A DNA stretch of 52,598 nucleotides. Origin: Xenorhabdus budapestensis. GTDB lineage: Bacteria > Pseudomonadota > Gammaproteobacteria > Enterobacterales > Enterobacteriaceae. The stretch is from contig NZ_NIBS01000003.1 in the NCBI RefSeq assembly GCF_002632465.1, positions 58,202 to 110,799 on the forward strand, read 5' to 3'. The notes under the pieces were generated by a model, which did not search any database, had not been told where the DNA came from, and saw only the letters and a program-made list of their open reading frames with translations. The position numbers and the translations under genes are program-made. Within the stretch, counting starts at the first letter, position 1, and each line of letters begins with the position of its first letter. Shown in pieces: positions 1 through 12,970 of this stretch.

Positions 1-1
1 G

Positions 2-109
<108 letters not shown>

Positions 110-135
110 TCTTTTTAATGTGTTCATTTTGGAAG

Positions 136-158
136 GGGCATCGACAGATGCCCTTTTT
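136..158 (+). terminator. Rho-independent terminator after tuf
   Basis: A perfect 7-bp stem (GGGCATC at 136-142, GATGCCC at 147-153) with a GACA loop is followed by five T residues. It lies just after the tuf stop and separates tuf from the secE-nusG unit. Confidence 0.9.
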
Positions 159-174
159 ATACGTTGTCTTAGGA

Positions 175-248
175 AGAACCTATCTCATCAATAGTTGTCT
201 GATGGTACGCTGACTGAACAGCTGTGAATTATTGGTGAGATAGGCTCT
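175..248. repeat. 74-bp imperfect inverted repeat, MITE-like
   Basis: The outer 18 bases on each side (175-192 and 231-248) are inverted copies that match at 16 of 18 positions; the left arm begins AGAACCTATCTCATC and the right arm ends GAGATAGGCTCT. Most of the next four inner bases also pair. The element contains no ORF and sits in the tuf-secE gap. The size and terminal repeats suggest a miniature mobile or palindromic repeat element. I see no clear target duplication, and no second full copy in the window. Confidence 0.5.
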
Positions 249-277
249 GATACAACGGATAGACTTTGGTATCGCCC

Positions 278-316
278 AGTTTTCAAGAATTCTTTCCAAA
301 AAATAGTTTTCAAGAA
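278..316 (+). repeat. 12-bp direct repeat in the secE leader
   Basis: AGTTTTCAAGAA occurs at 278-289 and again at 305-316. The rest of 249-466 is AT-rich and must hold the secE-nusG promoter, but I cannot single out a convincing -35/-10 pair. Confidence 0.5.
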
Positions 317-466
317 AACAGATACAAAAAGTCCTGCTGAATTATGGCACCGAGTCAGATACAATTACAATTATCTTTGGGTTCGGTCTGATTTGTTTTG
401 CTCTTGCGAGGCAAGCTGGCTATCTATTTACATCATAGTTACTTACATATAGTTACAGGTTGGTTT

Positions 467-850
467 ATGAGTGCGAATAGCAATGCTCAAGAAAGCGGGC
501 GTGGTCTTGATATAGCAAAATGGCTATTGGTGGCAGTGCTGCTGGTGGTTGCTATTGTGGGTAATTACTATTACCGGGAGTATAACCTGCCTCTGCGCGC
601 GATAGCTGTTGTTGCTATTGTTGCCCTTGCAGGAGCAGTTGCATTGTGGACTGCGAAAGGTAAAGCTGCATTAGCATTTGCTCGTGAATCCCGCGTTGAA
701 ATGCGTAAAGTCATTTGGCCAACACGCCAGGAAACCCTGCATACAACACTGATTGTTGCGGCAGTAACGGCTGTTATGTCTCTTATTTTGTGGGGACTGG
801 ATGGTATTCTGGTGCGTTTAGTTTCATTTATTACAGGCCTGAGGTTTTAA
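467..850 (+). CDS. secE: Preprotein translocase subunit SecE
   Basis: SecE is the small inner-membrane subunit of the SecYEG channel that exports unfolded proteins. The protein from ATG 467 ([15 protein letters not shown]) is 127 residues, the same length as the E. coli protein. Three hydrophobic segments are visible (about residues 17-37, 43-62 and 94-117), as in the three-helix enterobacterial form, with the conserved amphipathic stretch [17 protein letters not shown] before the last one. An upstream in-frame ATG at 398 exists but would add residues unlike the family, so 467 is preferred. nusG starts 2 bases after the stop, so the two genes are co-transcribed. Confidence 0.96.
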   Translation: MSANSNAQESGRGLDIAKWLLVAVLLVVAIVGNYYYREYNLPLRAIAVVAIVALAGAVALWTAKGKAALAFARESRVEMRKVIWPTRQETLHTTLIVAAVTAVMSLILWGLDGILVRLVSFITGLRF

Positions 851-852
851 GA

Positions 853-1398
853 ATGTCTGAATCTCCAAAAAAGCGTTGGTATGTCATACAGGCATTTTCT
901 GGGTTTGAAGGTCGTGTGGCTCAATCTCTGCGTGAGCATATCAAATTGCATGATATGGAAGATTCTTTCGGCGAAGTGATGGTGCCGACAGAAGAGGTTG
1001 TTGAGATCCGCAGTGGCCAGCGTCGTAAAAGCGAGCGTAAGTTCTTCCCTGGTTATGTCTTAGTACAAATGGTAATGAATGATGCGACCTGGCATCTGGT
1101 TCGCAGTGTGCCACGCGTAATGGGCTTTATCGGTGGTACATCTGACCGCCCGGCACCAATTAGTGATAAAGAAGTCGATGCGATTATGAATCGTCTTCAG
1201 CAAGTTGGTGATAAACCACGTCCAAAAACTTTGTTCGAACCAGGCGAAATGGTTCGTGTCAGCGATGGTCCGTTTGCGGACTTCAATGGGGTAGTGGAAG
1301 AAGTCGATTACGAGAAGAGCCGTTTGAAAGTTTCGGTTTCTATTTTTGGTCGTGCTACGCCAGTTGAGCTGGATTTCAGTCAGGTCGAGAAAGTCTGA
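853..1398 (+). CDS. nusG: Transcription termination/antitermination factor NusG
   Basis: NusG binds the RNA polymerase clamp, suppresses pausing, and links polymerase to Rho or to ribosomal protein S10. The protein is 181 residues, identical in length to E. coli NusG. The N-terminal NGN domain covers about residues 1-120 ([19 protein letters not shown], then FPGYVLVQM). A C-terminal KOW domain follows ([21 protein letters not shown]). The start is ATG 853, two bases after secE. The gene ends before the L11 promoter at 1425. Confidence 0.98.
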   Translation: MSESPKKRWYVIQAFSGFEGRVAQSLREHIKLHDMEDSFGEVMVPTEEVVEIRSGQRRKSERKFFPGYVLVQMVMNDATWHLVRSVPRVMGFIGGTSDRPAPISDKEVDAIMNRLQQVGDKPRPKTLFEPGEMVRVSDGPFADFNGVVEEVDYEKSRLKVSVSIFGRATPVELDFSQVEKV

Positions 1399-1424
1399 TC
1401 TGATGCTTAATTAAGCGAATTGGC

Positions 1425-1453
1425 TTGCAAAGGGTGTGAAATTAACATACAAT
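1425..1453 (+). promoter_or_regulatory. Promoter of rplK-rplA (P-L11)
   Basis: TTGCAA at 1425-1430 and TACAAT at 1448-1453 are separated by 17 bases, a good sigma-70 promoter in the position of P-L11 of E. coli, between nusG and rplK. About 175 bases of leader follow. The leader end (around 1570-1625) is the expected region for translational feedback by L1, but I did not fold it. Confidence 0.8.
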
Positions 1454-1619
1454 TTCGCGCCTTTTGTTTTTATCTGGACGCCATTTTGAGTTGTCTGGAT
1501 AAGCAACTAAGTCTGGTCACAGACATAACTTTTTTTGTGGTCTGGTCTTACATTAGAATATTAGACGAGGCCTGAATCGTAGGGGAGCCTCTTTCTGGAG
1601 GCGATAACACCCATATTGA

Positions 1620-2762
<1,143 letters not shown>

Positions 2763-2824
2763 TAATTTAAGTTAAAAGCGAATAACGCTTTACCTTGGCG
2801 TCAGATTTGTCTAAAATCTGACGC

Positions 2825-2852
2825 TTCAAATTTGCCTGAACAGATGTATAAT
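2825..2852 (+). promoter_or_regulatory. Likely rplJ promoter (P-L10)
   Basis: TATAAT at 2847-2852 with TTCAAA at 2825-2830 (spacer 16) lies at the usual P-L10 position between rplA and rplJ. The -10 is perfect; the -35 matches at 4 of 6. Confidence 0.6.
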
Positions 2853-3090
2853 AATTGATACATAAAACGTATCAGGACAAATCACAGTTTTCGGTTGGAG
2901 CTTGGCCTAATCCAAGCCCCGTCCAAGACCGCAGGCGTAAAATTACTTAATATCCTGCGTAGACGGTGACAGAGCCAAAAGAAATTTATTTTCTGGATTC
3001 TGCTCACCGTGTTTCAGCGCTCAGGCACATTTCGTGCTTTGAGTGAAGTGAGTCCCGGGTTTGCCCGGTTAATCCAGGAGCAAGAAGCTA
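2853..3090 (+). promoter_or_regulatory. rplJ leader, presumed L10-(L12)4 autoregulatory RNA
   Basis: The rplA-rplJ gap is 328 bases with no ORF. A long structured leader here binds the L10-L7/L12 complex in enterobacteria and represses translation of rplJL. The sequence is rich in short inverted motifs, and its end (GGTTAATCCAGGAGCAAGAAGCT before ATG 3091) carries a strong ribosome binding site. The assignment is by position and family knowledge, not from folding. Confidence 0.65.
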
Positions 3091-3588
3091 ATGGCACTAA
3101 ATCTTCAAGACAAACAAGCGATTGTTGCTGAAGTCAGCGAAGTAGCCAAAGGCGCGCTGTCTGCGGTTGTTGCGGATTCTCGCGGCGTTACCGTAGATAA
3201 AATGACTGAACTGCGTAAAGCAGGTCGCGAAGCTGGCGTTTACATGCGTGTTGTTCGTAACACTCTGATGCGTCGTGCTGTTGAAGGTACTGAGTATGAG
3301 TGCCTGAAAGAAGCGTTTGTTGGTCCAACCTTGATTGCTTTTTCTAACGAACATCCGGGCGCAGCTGCTCGTCTGTTCAAAGATTTCGCGAAAGCGAACC
3401 CAGCATTCGAGATTAAAGCAGCAGCCTTTGAAGGTGAGTTTATCCCAGCGAGCAACATCGATCGTCTGGCAACACTCCCAACTTACGAAGAAGCAATCGC
3501 ACGCCTGATGTCAACCATGAAAGAAGCCGTTGCAGGCAAACTGGTTCGCACCCTGGCTGCGCTACGCGATCGGAAAGACGCAGCTTAA
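3091..3588 (+). CDS. rplJ: 50S ribosomal protein L10
   Basis: L10 anchors the L7/L12 dimers to the ribosome. The protein is 165 residues, the E. coli length. It starts [15 protein letters not shown] and shows the conserved N-terminal RNA-binding domain ([22 protein letters not shown]) and the C-terminal helix that binds L12 ([21 protein letters not shown]). A strong AGGAG site precedes the ATG. rplL follows after 63 bases in the same unit. Confidence 0.98.
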   Translation: MALNLQDKQAIVAEVSEVAKGALSAVVADSRGVTVDKMTELRKAGREAGVYMRVVRNTLMRRAVEGTEYECLKEAFVGPTLIAFSNEHPGAAARLFKDFAKANPAFEIKAAAFEGEFIPASNIDRLATLPTYEEAIARLMSTMKEAVAGKLVRTLAALRDRKDAA

Positions 3589-3651
3589 TTGCTTATTTCT
3601 TTCGTTGCTTTTTAACGTATAAATTTTTTCTGAATTTTAGGAACACTTGTT

Positions 3652-4017
3652 ATGTCTATCACTAAAGAACAAATTCTGGACGCAGTTGCAGAAATGTCTG
3701 TAATGGACGTTGTTGAAATTATCAGCATGATGGAAGAAAAATTCGGCGTTTCTGCTGCTGCTGCTGTAGCTGTAGTTGGTGCTGCTGCTGAACCAGTTGA
3801 AGAGAAAACTGAATTCGACGTAATCCTGACTGGCGCTGGTGCTAACAAAGTTGCTGTAATCAAAGCAGTACGTAGCGCAACTGGTCTGGGTCTGAAAGAA
3901 GCTAAAGACCTGGTTGAAAGTGCACCAGCAGCACTGAAAGAAGGCATCAGCAAAGAAGACGCTGAAGCTCTGAAAAAATCTCTGGAAGAAGCAGGTGCTT
4001 CTGTTGAGATCAAGTAA
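3652..4017 (+). CDS. rplL: 50S ribosomal protein L7/L12
   Basis: This acidic stalk protein is present in several copies per ribosome and recruits translation GTPases. It is 121 residues. An N-terminal dimerization part (1-32) is followed by an Ala/Val/Pro-rich hinge (about 33-52) and the C-terminal factor-binding domain with [12 protein letters not shown]. Only MalE-like highly expressed genes here share its strongly biased codon use (GCT, GAA, CTG). It is separated from rpoB by an attenuator. Confidence 0.98.
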   Translation: MSITKEQILDAVAEMSVMDVVEIISMMEEKFGVSAAAAVAVVGAAAEPVEEKTEFDVILTGAGANKVAVIKAVRSATGLGLKEAKDLVESAPAALKEGISKEDAEALKKSLEEAGASVEIK

Positions 4018-4056
4018 GATCAGTTTGAAGTTCGCAGCCTGATTTACTAGGCTGGC

Positions 4057-4088
4057 GGCTGGCGGTTTTTTTAATCGCCAGCCTTTTT
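4057..4088 (+). terminator. rplL-rpoB attenuator
   Basis: A perfect 8-bp stem (GGCTGGCG at 4057-4064, CGCCAGCC at 4076-4083) with an 11-base loop is followed by five T residues. A competing smaller hairpin (AGCCT ... AGGCT, about 4036-4052) lies just upstream. In enterobacteria this site ends most transcripts after rplL and lets a fraction continue into rpoBC, setting the ratio of ribosomal protein to polymerase. Confidence 0.85.
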
Positions 4089-4103
4089 GCGCTGTAGAGC
4101 ACC

Positions 4104-4174
4104 TTGTTGTTTTAAAGTCATGTTGTTTTATAAAGTCATTTTGGAGTTTTATAAGGCATATGCTCTATAGAGCA
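4104..4174 (+). repeat. Tandem repeat and 14-bp palindrome in the rpoB leader
   Basis: A near-perfect tandem repeat of about 17-18 bases (core GTTGTTTTAAAGTCA and GTTGTTTTATAAAGTCA, 4104-4138) is followed by a perfect palindrome TGCTCTATAGAGCA (4161-4174). Part of the palindrome repeats at 4093-4101 as TGTAGAGCAC. The E. coli leader has an RNase III processing stem-loop in this gap, and these repeats may serve that role. The remaining leader up to 4441 has no gene. Confidence 0.55.
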
Positions 4175-4441
4175 CAACGCAGGGAGTTAGTAGCATTTCA
4201 CACTGTTTGGCTACTAATGAACCCACAATACTCCTTCCTATTGACGACTTAATATACTGCGTTCTCAGCTACTATCCACTCGGGTAGCTCGGTAGTAAGG
4301 TAACGTAATGAAATGATTTAAGAGTAATAGTAATGAGTATTACGGAAAATATTCTATTTTCTGGTCGAAAAAATAGTGTTGCAGAGTGCTGTCCTTAAGG
4401 GCGGACAGAGTGGGTCACTTATCAGCGAGCTGAGGAACCCT

Positions 4442-7400
4442 ATGGTTTACTCCTATACCGAGAAAAAACGTATTCGTAAGGATTTTGGTAAACGTCCACA
4501 AGTTTTGGATGTTCCATACCTTCTTTCTATCCAACTTGACTCGTTCCAGAAGTTTATCGAGCAAGATCCTGAAGGCCAGAATGGACTGGAAGCGGCCTTC
4601 CGTTCTGTGTTCCCAATTCAGAGTTACAGCGGCAGTTCTGAGCTGCAATATGTAAGCTACCGTCTTGGCGAACCTGTTTTTGATGTTCAAGAATGTCAGA
4701 TCCGTGGCGTGACTTATTCCGCTCCACTGCGTGTTAAACTGCGTCTGGTGATCTATGAGCGTGAAGCGCCAGAAGGCACAGTTAAAGACATCAAAGAACA
4801 AGAAGTCTACATGGGTGAAATTCCACTCATGACTGATAACGGGACTTTCGTTATCAACGGTACTGAGCGTGTAATCGTATCTCAGTTGCATCGTAGCCCA
4901 GGCGTTTTCTTTGACAGCGATAAGGGTAAAACCCATTCATCCGGTAAGGTACTGTATAATGCACGTATCATTCCTTACCGTGGTTCATGGCTGGATTTCG
5001 AATTCGATCCTAAAGATAACCTGTTTGTGCGTATCGACCGTCGTCGTAAATTACCGGCTTCGATTATTCTGCGCGCGATGGATTATACCACTGAGAACAT
5101 TCTGAACCTGTTCTTCGACAAAACTATTTTCGAAATCCGCGACAATAAATTGCAGATGACTCTGGTTCCAGAACGTCTGCGTGGCGAAACAGCTTCATTC
5201 GATATTGAAGCAAACGGCAAACTTTATGTTGAAAAAGGCCGTCGTATCACTGCTCGCCATATCCGTCAGTTAGAAAAAGATCAGGTAGACCGTATTGAGG
5301 TGCCTGTCGAATATATTGCGGGTAAAGTTGTTGCAAGAGATTACATCGATCAGAACACAGGTGAAATCATCTGTACTGCTAACATGGAACTCTCTTTGGA
5401 TCTGCTGGCGCGTTTGAGCCAATCTGGTCATAAAACCATTGAGACCCTGTTCACCAATGACTTGGACCACGGGGCATACATTTCCGAAACTCTGCGTATT
5501 GACCCAACCAACGATCGTTTGAGCGCATTGGTTGAAATTTACCGCATGATGCGTCCGGGTGAACCACCAACCCGCGAAGCTGCAGAAAACTTATTTGAGA
5601 ACCTGTTCTTCTCTGAAGATCGTTATGATCTGTCTGCAGTTGGCCGTATGAAGTTCAACCGCTCCTTGGATCGTGAAGAGGTTGAAGGTTCCGGTATCCT
5701 GAGCAAAGATGACATCATTGATGTCATGAAGAAGCTTATTGATATCCGTAACGGTAAAGGCGAAGTGGATGATATTGACCACTTGGGCAACCGTCGTATT
5801 CGTTCCGTTGGTGAAATGGCTGAAAACCAGTTCCGTGTTGGTCTGGTACGTGTAGAACGTGCGGTGAAAGAGCGTTTGTCTCTGGGTGATTTGGATACCC
5901 TAATGCCACAGGACATGATCAACGCCAAGCCAATTTCTGCGGCAGTGAAAGAGTTCTTTGGCTCCAGTCAGTTGTCTCAATTTATGGACCAGAACAATCC
6001 ACTGTCTGAAATCACCCATAAACGTCGTATTTCTGCTTTGGGTCCGGGTGGTCTGACCCGTGAACGCGCAGGCTTTGAAGTTCGAGACGTACACCCGACT
6101 CACTATGGTCGTGTATGTCCAATTGAAACGCCTGAAGGTCCAAACATTGGTCTGATTAACTCACTGTCTGTTTATGCACGTACTAACGAGTATGGTTTCC
6201 TTGAAACCCCTTATCGTTTAGTACGCGACGGTGTAGTAACAGATGAGATTCATTACCTGTCAGCGATTGAGGAAGGTAACTACGTCATTGCGCAGGCTAA
6301 CTCCGCATTGGACGAAGAAGGCCACTTTATCGAAGAACTGGTAACTTGCCGTCACTATGACGAATCCAGTTTGTTTAACCGTGATCAGGTTCAGTACATG
6401 GACGTTTCGACACAACAGATCGTGTCCGTCGGTGCTTCCTTGATCCCATTCCTTGAACACGATGACGCCAACCGTGCATTGATGGGTGCAAACATGCAAC
6501 GTCAGGCGGTTCCAACTCTGCGTGCAGATAAGCCGCTGGTTGGAACAGGTATGGAGCGTGCGGTAGCGGTTGACTCTGGTGTAACCTCCGTTGCTAAACG
6601 TGGTGGTGTGGTTCAGTACGTTGACGCATCCCGTATCGTGATTAAGGTAAACGAAGATGAAATGTACGCGGGTGAAGCGGGTATTGATATCTATAACCTG
6701 ACTAAATACACCCGTTCTAACCAAAATACTTGTATCAACCAGATGCCATGTGTATCTCTGGGCGAACACGTAGAACGTGGTGACGTTCTGGCTGATGGTC
6801 CATCCACTGACTTGGGTGAACTGGCGCTGGGTCAGAACATGCGCGTGGCGTTCATGCCATGGAATGGTTATAACTTCGAGGACTCCATCCTCGTTTCGGA
6901 ACGTGTAGTTCAGGAAGACCGTTTCACTACTATTCATATTCAAGAACTGGCTTGTGTATCCCGTGATACCAAACTGGGGCCTGAAGAGATCACCGCTGAC
7001 ATCCCTAACGTGGGTGAAGCAGCGCTGTCTAAGCTGGACGAATCCGGTATCGTTTATATCGGTGCGGAAGTGAAAGGTGGCGACATTCTGGTGGGTAAAG
7101 TAACACCGAAAGGTGAAACGCAGTTAACGCCAGAAGAAAAACTGTTGCGTGCGATCTTTGGTGAAAAAGCATCTGACGTTAAAGACTCATCACTGCGCGT
7201 ACCGAACGGTGTTTCCGGTACTGTTATCGACGTACAGGTCTTTACCCGTGATGGTGTAGAAAAAGACAAGCGTGCGCTGGAAATCGAAGAGATGCAGTTG
7301 CGTCAGGCGAAAAAAGACTTGACTGAAGAACTGCAAATTTTCGAAGCCGGACTGTTTGCCCGTATTCGCAATGTACTGATTTCCGGTGGCATTGAAGCGG

Positions 7401-8470
7401 AGAAATTAGACAAACTGCCACGTGAGCGCTGGTTAGAACTGGGTCTGGCTGATGAAGATAAACAAAATCAGCTTGAGCAGTTGGCAGAACAGTATGACGA
7501 ACTGAAAGCTGAGTTCGAGAAGAAGCTGGATGCTAAACGCCGTAAGATCACTCAGGGTGATGACTTGGCACCGGGCGTACTGAAAATTGTCAAAGTTTAT
7601 CTGGCAGTGAAACGTCAGATCCAGCCTGGTGACAAGATGGCAGGTCGTCACGGTAACAAGGGTGTAATCTCTAAGATTAACCCGATCGAAGACATGCCTT
7701 ACGATGAAAACGGTACTCCGGTTGACATCGTACTGAACCCGCTGGGCGTACCATCACGTATGAACATCGGTCAGATTCTGGAAACCCACTTGGGTATGGC
7801 GGCGAAAGGTATTGGTGACAAGATCAATGCGATGCTGAAACAGCAGCAGGAAGTTGCCAAACTGCGTGAATTCATCCAGAAAGCTTATGATCTGGGTGAT
7901 GACACCCGTCAGAAAGTTGATTTGAATACTTTCACTGACGACGAAGTCATGCGTCTGGCTGAAAACCTGAAAAACGGTATGCCAATCGCAACTCCAGTCT
8001 TTGACGGTGCGAAAGAGACTGAAATCAAAGAGCTGTTAAAATTGGGTGGTTTGCCGACCTCCGGTCAGATCACACTGTTTGATGGCCGTACTGGTGAGCA
8101 ATTTGAGCGTCAGGTAACTGTTGGTTACATGTACATGCTGAAATTGAACCACTTGGTTGATGACAAGATGCATGCTCGTTCTACCGGTTCTTACAGTCTG
8201 GTTACTCAGCAGCCGCTGGGTGGTAAGGCACAGTTCGGTGGTCAGCGTTTCGGTGAGATGGAAGTGTGGGCACTGGAAGCATACGGTGCAGCATATACTC
8301 TGCAAGAAATGCTTACCGTTAAATCTGATGATGTTAACGGTCGTACCAAGATGTATAAAAACATCGTGGATGGTAACCACCAGATGGAACCAGGTATGCC
8401 GGAATCTTTCAACGTATTGCTGAAAGAGATCCGTTCCTTGGGTATCAATATCGAGCTGGAAGACGAATAA
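4442..8470 (+). CDS. rpoB: DNA-directed RNA polymerase subunit beta
   Basis: The beta subunit forms, with beta-prime, the catalytic core of RNA polymerase. From ATG 4442 ([19 protein letters not shown]) the protein is 1342 residues, exactly the E. coli length and nearly identical along its whole length. An in-frame start at 4376 would add 22 residues absent from homologs. The rifampicin-binding region is intact and wild-type ([20 protein letters not shown], then RISALGPGG), with Asp, His and Ser at the positions equivalent to E. coli 516, 526 and 531, so no rifampicin resistance change is seen. It is co-transcribed with rpoC, 176 bases downstream. Confidence 0.99.
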   Translation: MVYSYTEKKRIRKDFGKRPQVLDVPYLLSIQLDSFQKFIEQDPEGQNGLEAAFRSVFPIQSYSGSSELQYVSYRLGEPVFDVQECQIRGVTYSAPLRVKLRLVIYEREAPEGTVKDIKEQEVYMGEIPLMTDNGTFVINGTERVIVSQLHRSPGVFFDSDKGKTHSSGKVLYNARIIPYRGSWLDFEFDPKDNLFVRIDRRRKLPASIILRAMDYTTENILNLFFDKTIFEIRDNKLQMTLVPERLRGETASFDIEANGKLYVEKGRRITARHIRQLEKDQVDRIEVPVEYIAGKVVARDYIDQNTGEIICTANMELSLDLLARLSQSGHKTIETLFTNDLDHGAYISETLRIDPTNDRLSALVEIYRMMRPGEPPTREAAENLFENLFFSEDRYDLSAVGRMKFNRSLDREEVEGSGILSKDDIIDVMKKLIDIRNGKGEVDDIDHLGNRRIRSVGEMAENQFRVGLVRVERAVKERLSLGDLDTLMPQDMINAKPISAAVKEFFGSSQLSQFMDQNNPLSEITHKRRISALGPGGLTRERAGFEVRDVHPTHYGRVCPIETPEGPNIGLINSLSVYARTNEYGFLETPYRLVRDGVVTDEIHYLSAIEEGNYVIAQANSALDEEGHFIEELVTCRHYDESSLFNRDQVQYMDVSTQQIVSVGASLIPFLEHDDANRALMGANMQRQAVPTLRADKPLVGTGMERAVAVDSGVTSVAKRGGVVQYVDASRIVIKVNEDEMYAGEAGIDIYNLTKYTRSNQNTCINQMPCVSLGEHVERGDVLADGPSTDLGELALGQNMRVAFMPWNGYNFEDSILVSERVVQEDRFTTIHIQELACVSRDTKLGPEEITADIPNVGEAALSKLDESGIVYIGAEVKGGDILVGKVTPKGETQLTPEEKLLRAIFGEKASDVKDSSLRVPNGVSGTVIDVQVFTRDGVEKDKRALEIEEMQLRQAKKDLTEELQIFEAGLFARIRNVLISGGIEAEKLDKLPRERWLELGLADEDKQNQLEQLAEQYDELKAEFEKKLDAKRRKITQGDDLAPGVLKIVKVYLAVKRQIQPGDKMAGRHGNKGVISKINPIEDMPYDENGTPVDIVLNPLGVPSRMNIGQILETHLGMAAKGIGDKINAMLKQQQEVAKLREFIQKAYDLGDDTRQKVDLNTFTDDEVMRLAENLKNGMPIATPVFDGAKETEIKELLKLGGLPTSGQITLFDGRTGEQFERQVTVGYMYMLKLNHLVDDKMHARSTGSYSLVTQQPLGGKAQFGGQRFGEMEVWALEAYGAAYTLQEMLTVKSDDVNGRTKMYKNIVDGNHQMEPGMPESFNVLLKEIRSLGINIELEDE

Positions 8471-8646
8471 ATTGTTTTCCGCTGGCACTGTCCGGCCTTA
8501 TGTTGAAACCGGGTGTTGAAAGATAGACTGCGTGTTGAAACATATAGCAATGTCGGGCAGTTTGCCAGCCAGTGGTTACACTGGTCATAGGGGGGAGTGG
8601 CATGGGCCACTCACCTAACAGGTCTAACTCCGACAGGAGCCATTTC

Positions 8647-11600
8647 GTGAAAGACTTATTGAAGTTTCTGAAAGCGCAAACCAAGACCGAAGAGTTTGAT
8701 GCGATCAAAATTGCTCTGGCCTCTCCAGATATGATCCGTTCGTGGTCATTCGGGGAAGTAAAAAAGCCGGAAACCATTAACTACCGTACGTTCAAACCTG
8801 AGCGTGACGGCCTTTTCTGTGCACGTATTTTCGGGCCAGTAAAAGATTATGAATGCTTGTGTGGTAAATACAAGCGTTTGAAACACCGTGGTGTGATTTG
8901 TGAGAAGTGTGGTGTTGAGGTTACTCAGACTAAAGTTCGCCGTGAACGTATGGGGCACATCGAACTGGCATCTCCGACTGCTCACATCTGGTTTCTGAAA
9001 TCTCTGCCATCCCGTATCGGTTTGTTGCTGGATATGCCGCTGCGCGACATTGAACGCGTATTGTACTTCGAATCCTATGTGGTTGTTGAAGGCGGTATGA
9101 CCAGCCTTGAGCGCAGCCAGATCCTGACTGAAGAACAGTATCTGGATGCACTGGAAGAATTCGGTGATGAATTCGACGCTAAAATGGGTGCGGAAGCGAT
9201 CCAATCTTTGTTGAAGAACATGGATCTGGAAAACGAATGTGAAACCCTGCGTGAAGAGTTGAATGAAACCAACTCTGAAACTAAGCGCAAAAAGCTGACT
9301 AAGCGCATTAAATTGTTGGAAGCTTTCATTCAGTCTGGTAATAAACCAGAGTGGATGGTTCTGACCGTTCTGCCAGTTCTGCCACCGGATCTGCGTCCAT
9401 TGGTTCCACTGGATGGTGGTCGTTTCGCAACTTCAGACCTGAACGATCTGTATCGTCGCGTTATTAACCGTAACAACCGTCTGAAACGCCTGTTGGATCT
9501 GGCTGCGCCAGATATCATCGTACGTAACGAAAAACGTATGTTGCAGGAAGCGGTTGATGCATTGCTGGACAACGGTCGTCGCGGTCGTGCGATTACAGGT
9601 TCCAATAAACGTCCTCTGAAATCCTTGGCAGACATGATTAAGGGTAAACAAGGTCGTTTCCGTCAGAACCTGCTGGGTAAACGTGTTGACTACTCAGGCC
9701 GTTCTGTAATTACCGTAGGTCCATACCTGCGTCTGCATCAGTGTGGTCTTCCTAAGAAGATGGCACTGGAGCTGTTCAAGCCATTCATTTATGGCAAGCT
9801 GGAACTGCGTGGTCTGGCGACTACCATCAAAGCAGCCAAGAAAATGGTTGAACGTGAAGAAGCGGTTGTATGGGATATCCTTGATGAGGTTATCCGTGAG
9901 CACCCGGTTCTGTTGAACCGTGCACCAACCCTTCACCGTCTGGGTATTCAGGCATTCGAACCAGTTCTGATCGAAGGTAAGGCAATCCAGCTGCACCCGC
10001 TGGTGTGTGCGGCTTATAACGCCGACTTCGACGGTGACCAGATGGCTGTTCACGTGCCGTTGACACTGGAAGCTCAGCTGGAAGCGCGTGCGCTGATGAT
10101 GTCTACCAACAACATCCTGTCTCCAGCGAGTGGTGAACCAATTATTGTTCCATCTCAGGACGTTGTATTGGGTCTGTACTACATGACCCGTGACTGTGTT
10201 AACGCGAAAGGCGAAGGCATGGTTCTGACCGGTCCTAAAGAAGCAGAGCGCGTATACCGTGCAGGTCTGGCTTCTCTGCACGCCCGTGTCAAAGTTCGTA
10301 TCACTGAAGAAGTGAAAGATGGTGAAGGTAATGTCACCGTTAATACAGGGTTGGTTGATACGACCATTGGTCGTGCCATCCTGTGGATGATTGTACCAAA
10401 AGGTCTGCCATACTCACTGATTAACCAGCCACTGGGTAAAAAAGCTATCTCTAAGATGCTGAATACCTGTTACCGCATACTGGGTTTGAAACCAACCGTT
10501 ATTTTGGCTGACCAGACCATGTATACCGGTTTTGCTTACGCTGCCCGTTCAGGGGTATCCGTAGGTATTGATGATATGGTTATTCCTGAGAAGAAAGAAG
10601 GCATCATTGCTGAAGCAGAAGCTGAAGTTGCCGAAATTCAGGAACAGTTCCAGTCAGGTCTGGTAACTGCGGGTGAACGTTATAACAAGGTTATCGATAT
10701 CTGGGCTGCGGCGAACGAACGTGTTGCTAAGGCGATGATGGAAAACCTCTCTTCTGAAACTGTTATTAACCGTAATGGTGAAGAAGAGCAGCAGGTTTCC
10801 TTCAACAATATCTTTATGATGGCAGACTCCGGTGCTCGTGGTTCTGCGGCTCAGATCCGCCAGTTGGCGGGTATGCGTGGTCTGATGGCAACGCCAGATG
10901 GTTCCATCATCGAAACCCCAATCACTGCGAACTTCCGTGAAGGTCTGAACGTACTCCAGTACTTCATCTCAACTCACGGTGCTCGTAAAGGTCTTGCGGA
11001 TACCGCATTGAAGACCGCGAACTCCGGTTACCTGACACGTCGTCTGGTTGATGTTGCTCAAGACCTGGTTATCACTGAAGATGATTGTGGTACTCACGAC
11101 GGTATCCTGATGACTCCGGTCATTGAGGGTGGTGACGTTAAAGAACCTCTGCGTGAGCGTGTACTGGGTCGTGTGACTGCTGAAGACGTTCTGAAACCGG
11201 GCTCAGCGGATATTCTGGTTCCACGTAATACACTGCTGAACGAAAAATGGTGTGATCTGTTAGAAGAAAATTCTGTTGACAGTGTGAAAGTACGTTCCGT
11301 AGTTAGTTGTGAAACTGATTTCGGTGTTTGTGCAAAATGTTACGGACGTGACCTTGCTCGTGGTCATATCATCAACAAAGGTGAAGCAGTTGGTGTTATC
11401 GCGGCACAGTCAATCGGTGAACCAGGTACACAGCTGACGATGCGTACGTTCCACATCGGTGGTGCGGCATCTCGTGCAGCAGCAGAATCCAGCATTCAGG
11501 TACGTAACAAAGGTCAGCTGAAACTGACTAACGCAAAATTTGTGACTAACTCTGTGGGCAAACTGGTTATTACTTCCCGTAATACCGAATTGCGCCTGAT

Positions 11601-12870
11601 TGACGACTTCGGTCGTACAAAAGAAAGCTATAAAGTACCTTACGGCTCGGTATTGGCTAAAGGTGATGGTGAAGCAGTAACTGGCGGTGAAACCGTTGCG
11701 AACTGGGACCCACACACCATGCCAGTCGTGAGTGAAGTGTCCGGTATCATCCAGTTCTACGATATGGTTGATGGTCAAACCATCACCCGTCAAACGGATG
11801 AACTGACCGGTCTGTCATCACTGGTAGTTCTGGATAGCGCAGAGCGTACTGGTAGCGGTAAAGACTTGCGTCCGGCTCTGAAAATCGTAGATGCTCAGGG
11901 TAACGATGTTCTGATCCCAGGTACAGATATGCCTGCTCAGTACTTCCTGCCGGGTAAAGCGATTGTTCAGCTGGAAGATGGCATGGCTATCTCTGCGGGT
12001 GATACGTTGGCGCGTATTCCTCAGGAATCTGGCGGTACTAAAGATATCACCGGTGGTCTGCCACGCGTTGCAGATCTGTTCGAAGCTCGTCGTCCGAAAG
12101 AGCCTGCTATTCTGGCAGAGATCAGCGGTATCGTTTCTTTCGGTAAAGAAACCAAAGGTAAGCGCCGTCTGGTAATCAGCCCACTGGATGGTAGTGATGC
12201 TTACGAAGAGATGATCCCTAAATGGCGTCAGCTCAACGTGTTCGAAGGTGAGGTTGTTGGACGTGGTGACGTGATCTCCGATGGCCCAGAATCTCCACAT
12301 GACATTCTGCGTTTGCGAGGTGTTCATGCTGTTGCTCGTTACATCACCAACGAAGTTCAGGAAGTTTACCGTTTGCAAGGCGTTAAGATTAACGATAAAC
12401 ACATCGAAGTTATCGTTCGTCAGATGCTGCGTAAAGCTACCATTGCAAGTGCGGGAAGTTCTGAATTCCTTGAAGGCGAGCAGGTTGAATACGCACGCGT
12501 TAAAGTTGCTAACCGTAAGCTGGAGCAGGACGGCAAAGTACCTGCGACTTTCCACCGTGATCTGCTGGGTATCACCAAAGCGTCACTGGCAACAGAGTCT
12601 TTCATCTCTGCGGCGTCGTTCCAGGAAACAACCCGCGTATTGACTGAAGCAGCTGTTGCAGGTAAACGTGATGAATTGCGTGGCCTGAAAGAGAACGTTA
12701 TTGTGGGTCGCTTGATCCCTGCGGGTACAGGTTATGCTTACCATCAGGATCGTATGCGTCGTCGTCACGAAAATGAAGTGGTTGAAGCACCACAAGTCAG
12801 TGTTGACGAAGCCACTGCAAACCTTGCTGAATTGTTGAATGCTGGTTTCGGTAGCAGTAATAACGAGTAA
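8647..12870 (+). CDS. rpoC: DNA-directed RNA polymerase subunit beta-prime
   Basis: The beta-prime subunit carries the active-site magnesium. The start is GTG 8647 ([18 protein letters not shown]), also the start codon used in E. coli and preceded by a GACAGGAGCC ribosome binding site; the length is then 1407 residues, the E. coli length. An in-frame upstream start at 8572 is rejected. Visible landmarks are the N-terminal zinc cysteines ([19 protein letters not shown], about 70-88), the catalytic [12 protein letters not shown] (about 458-469), and the second zinc site ([17 protein letters not shown]). A strong terminator follows. Confidence 0.99.
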   Translation: MKDLLKFLKAQTKTEEFDAIKIALASPDMIRSWSFGEVKKPETINYRTFKPERDGLFCARIFGPVKDYECLCGKYKRLKHRGVICEKCGVEVTQTKVRRERMGHIELASPTAHIWFLKSLPSRIGLLLDMPLRDIERVLYFESYVVVEGGMTSLERSQILTEEQYLDALEEFGDEFDAKMGAEAIQSLLKNMDLENECETLREELNETNSETKRKKLTKRIKLLEAFIQSGNKPEWMVLTVLPVLPPDLRPLVPLDGGRFATSDLNDLYRRVINRNNRLKRLLDLAAPDIIVRNEKRMLQEAVDALLDNGRRGRAITGSNKRPLKSLADMIKGKQGRFRQNLLGKRVDYSGRSVITVGPYLRLHQCGLPKKMALELFKPFIYGKLELRGLATTIKAAKKMVEREEAVVWDILDEVIREHPVLLNRAPTLHRLGIQAFEPVLIEGKAIQLHPLVCAAYNADFDGDQMAVHVPLTLEAQLEARALMMSTNNILSPASGEPIIVPSQDVVLGLYYMTRDCVNAKGEGMVLTGPKEAERVYRAGLASLHARVKVRITEEVKDGEGNVTVNTGLVDTTIGRAILWMIVPKGLPYSLINQPLGKKAISKMLNTCYRILGLKPTVILADQTMYTGFAYAARSGVSVGIDDMVIPEKKEGIIAEAEAEVAEIQEQFQSGLVTAGERYNKVIDIWAAANERVAKAMMENLSSETVINRNGEEEQQVSFNNIFMMADSGARGSAAQIRQLAGMRGLMATPDGSIIETPITANFREGLNVLQYFISTHGARKGLADTALKTANSGYLTRRLVDVAQDLVITEDDCGTHDGILMTPVIEGGDVKEPLRERVLGRVTAEDVLKPGSADILVPRNTLLNEKWCDLLEENSVDSVKVRSVVSCETDFGVCAKCYGRDLARGHIINKGEAVGVIAAQSIGEPGTQLTMRTFHIGGAASRAAAESSIQVRNKGQLKLTNAKFVTNSVGKLVITSRNTELRLIDDFGRTKESYKVPYGSVLAKGDGEAVTGGETVANWDPHTMPVVSEVSGIIQFYDMVDGQTITRQTDELTGLSSLVVLDSAERTGSGKDLRPALKIVDAQGNDVLIPGTDMPAQYFLPGKAIVQLEDGMAISAGDTLARIPQESGGTKDITGGLPRVADLFEARRPKEPAILAEISGIVSFGKETKGKRRLVISPLDGSDAYEEMIPKWRQLNVFEGEVVGRGDVISDGPESPHDILRLRGVHAVARYITNEVQEVYRLQGVKINDKHIEVIVRQMLRKATIASAGSSEFLEGEQVEYARVKVANRKLEQDGKVPATFHRDLLGITKASLATESFISAASFQETTRVLTEAAVAGKRDELRGLKENVIVGRLIPAGTGYAYHQDRMRRRHENEVVEAPQVSVDEATANLAELLNAGFGSSNNE

Positions 12871-12920
12871 ACTCGTGATGATGATGAATAATAGTATACT
12901 TAATCAGTATAGCTAATTGT

Positions 12921-12952
12921 AAAATGCCCTCTCTTGGTAGAGGGCATTTTTT
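12921..12952 (+). terminator. Terminator after rpoC
   Basis: An 8-bp GC-rich core stem (ATGCCCTCT ... AGAGGGCAT) flanked by an A-run and a T-run makes a perfect inverted repeat, AAAATGCCCTCT with AGAGGGCATTTT, and closes the rpoBC transcript 50 bases after its stop. Confidence 0.93.
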
Positions 12953-12970
12953 ATTGAGTGGAAAATACAA

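Noticed and set aside
715-1398. Long upstream start for NusG inside secE
   Set aside because: The extra 46 residues are secE in another frame; ATG 853 gives the exact family length.
4415-4936. 173-codon frame antisense to the start of rpoB
   Set aside because: No support beyond being open; opposite a near-invariant gene.
6260-6943. 227-codon open frame antisense to rpoB
   Set aside because: Shadow of the biased rpoB codon use; no domain or ribosome binding site.
11818-12555. 245-codon open frame antisense to rpoC
   Set aside because: Same reason: opposite strand of a highly conserved gene, no family features.
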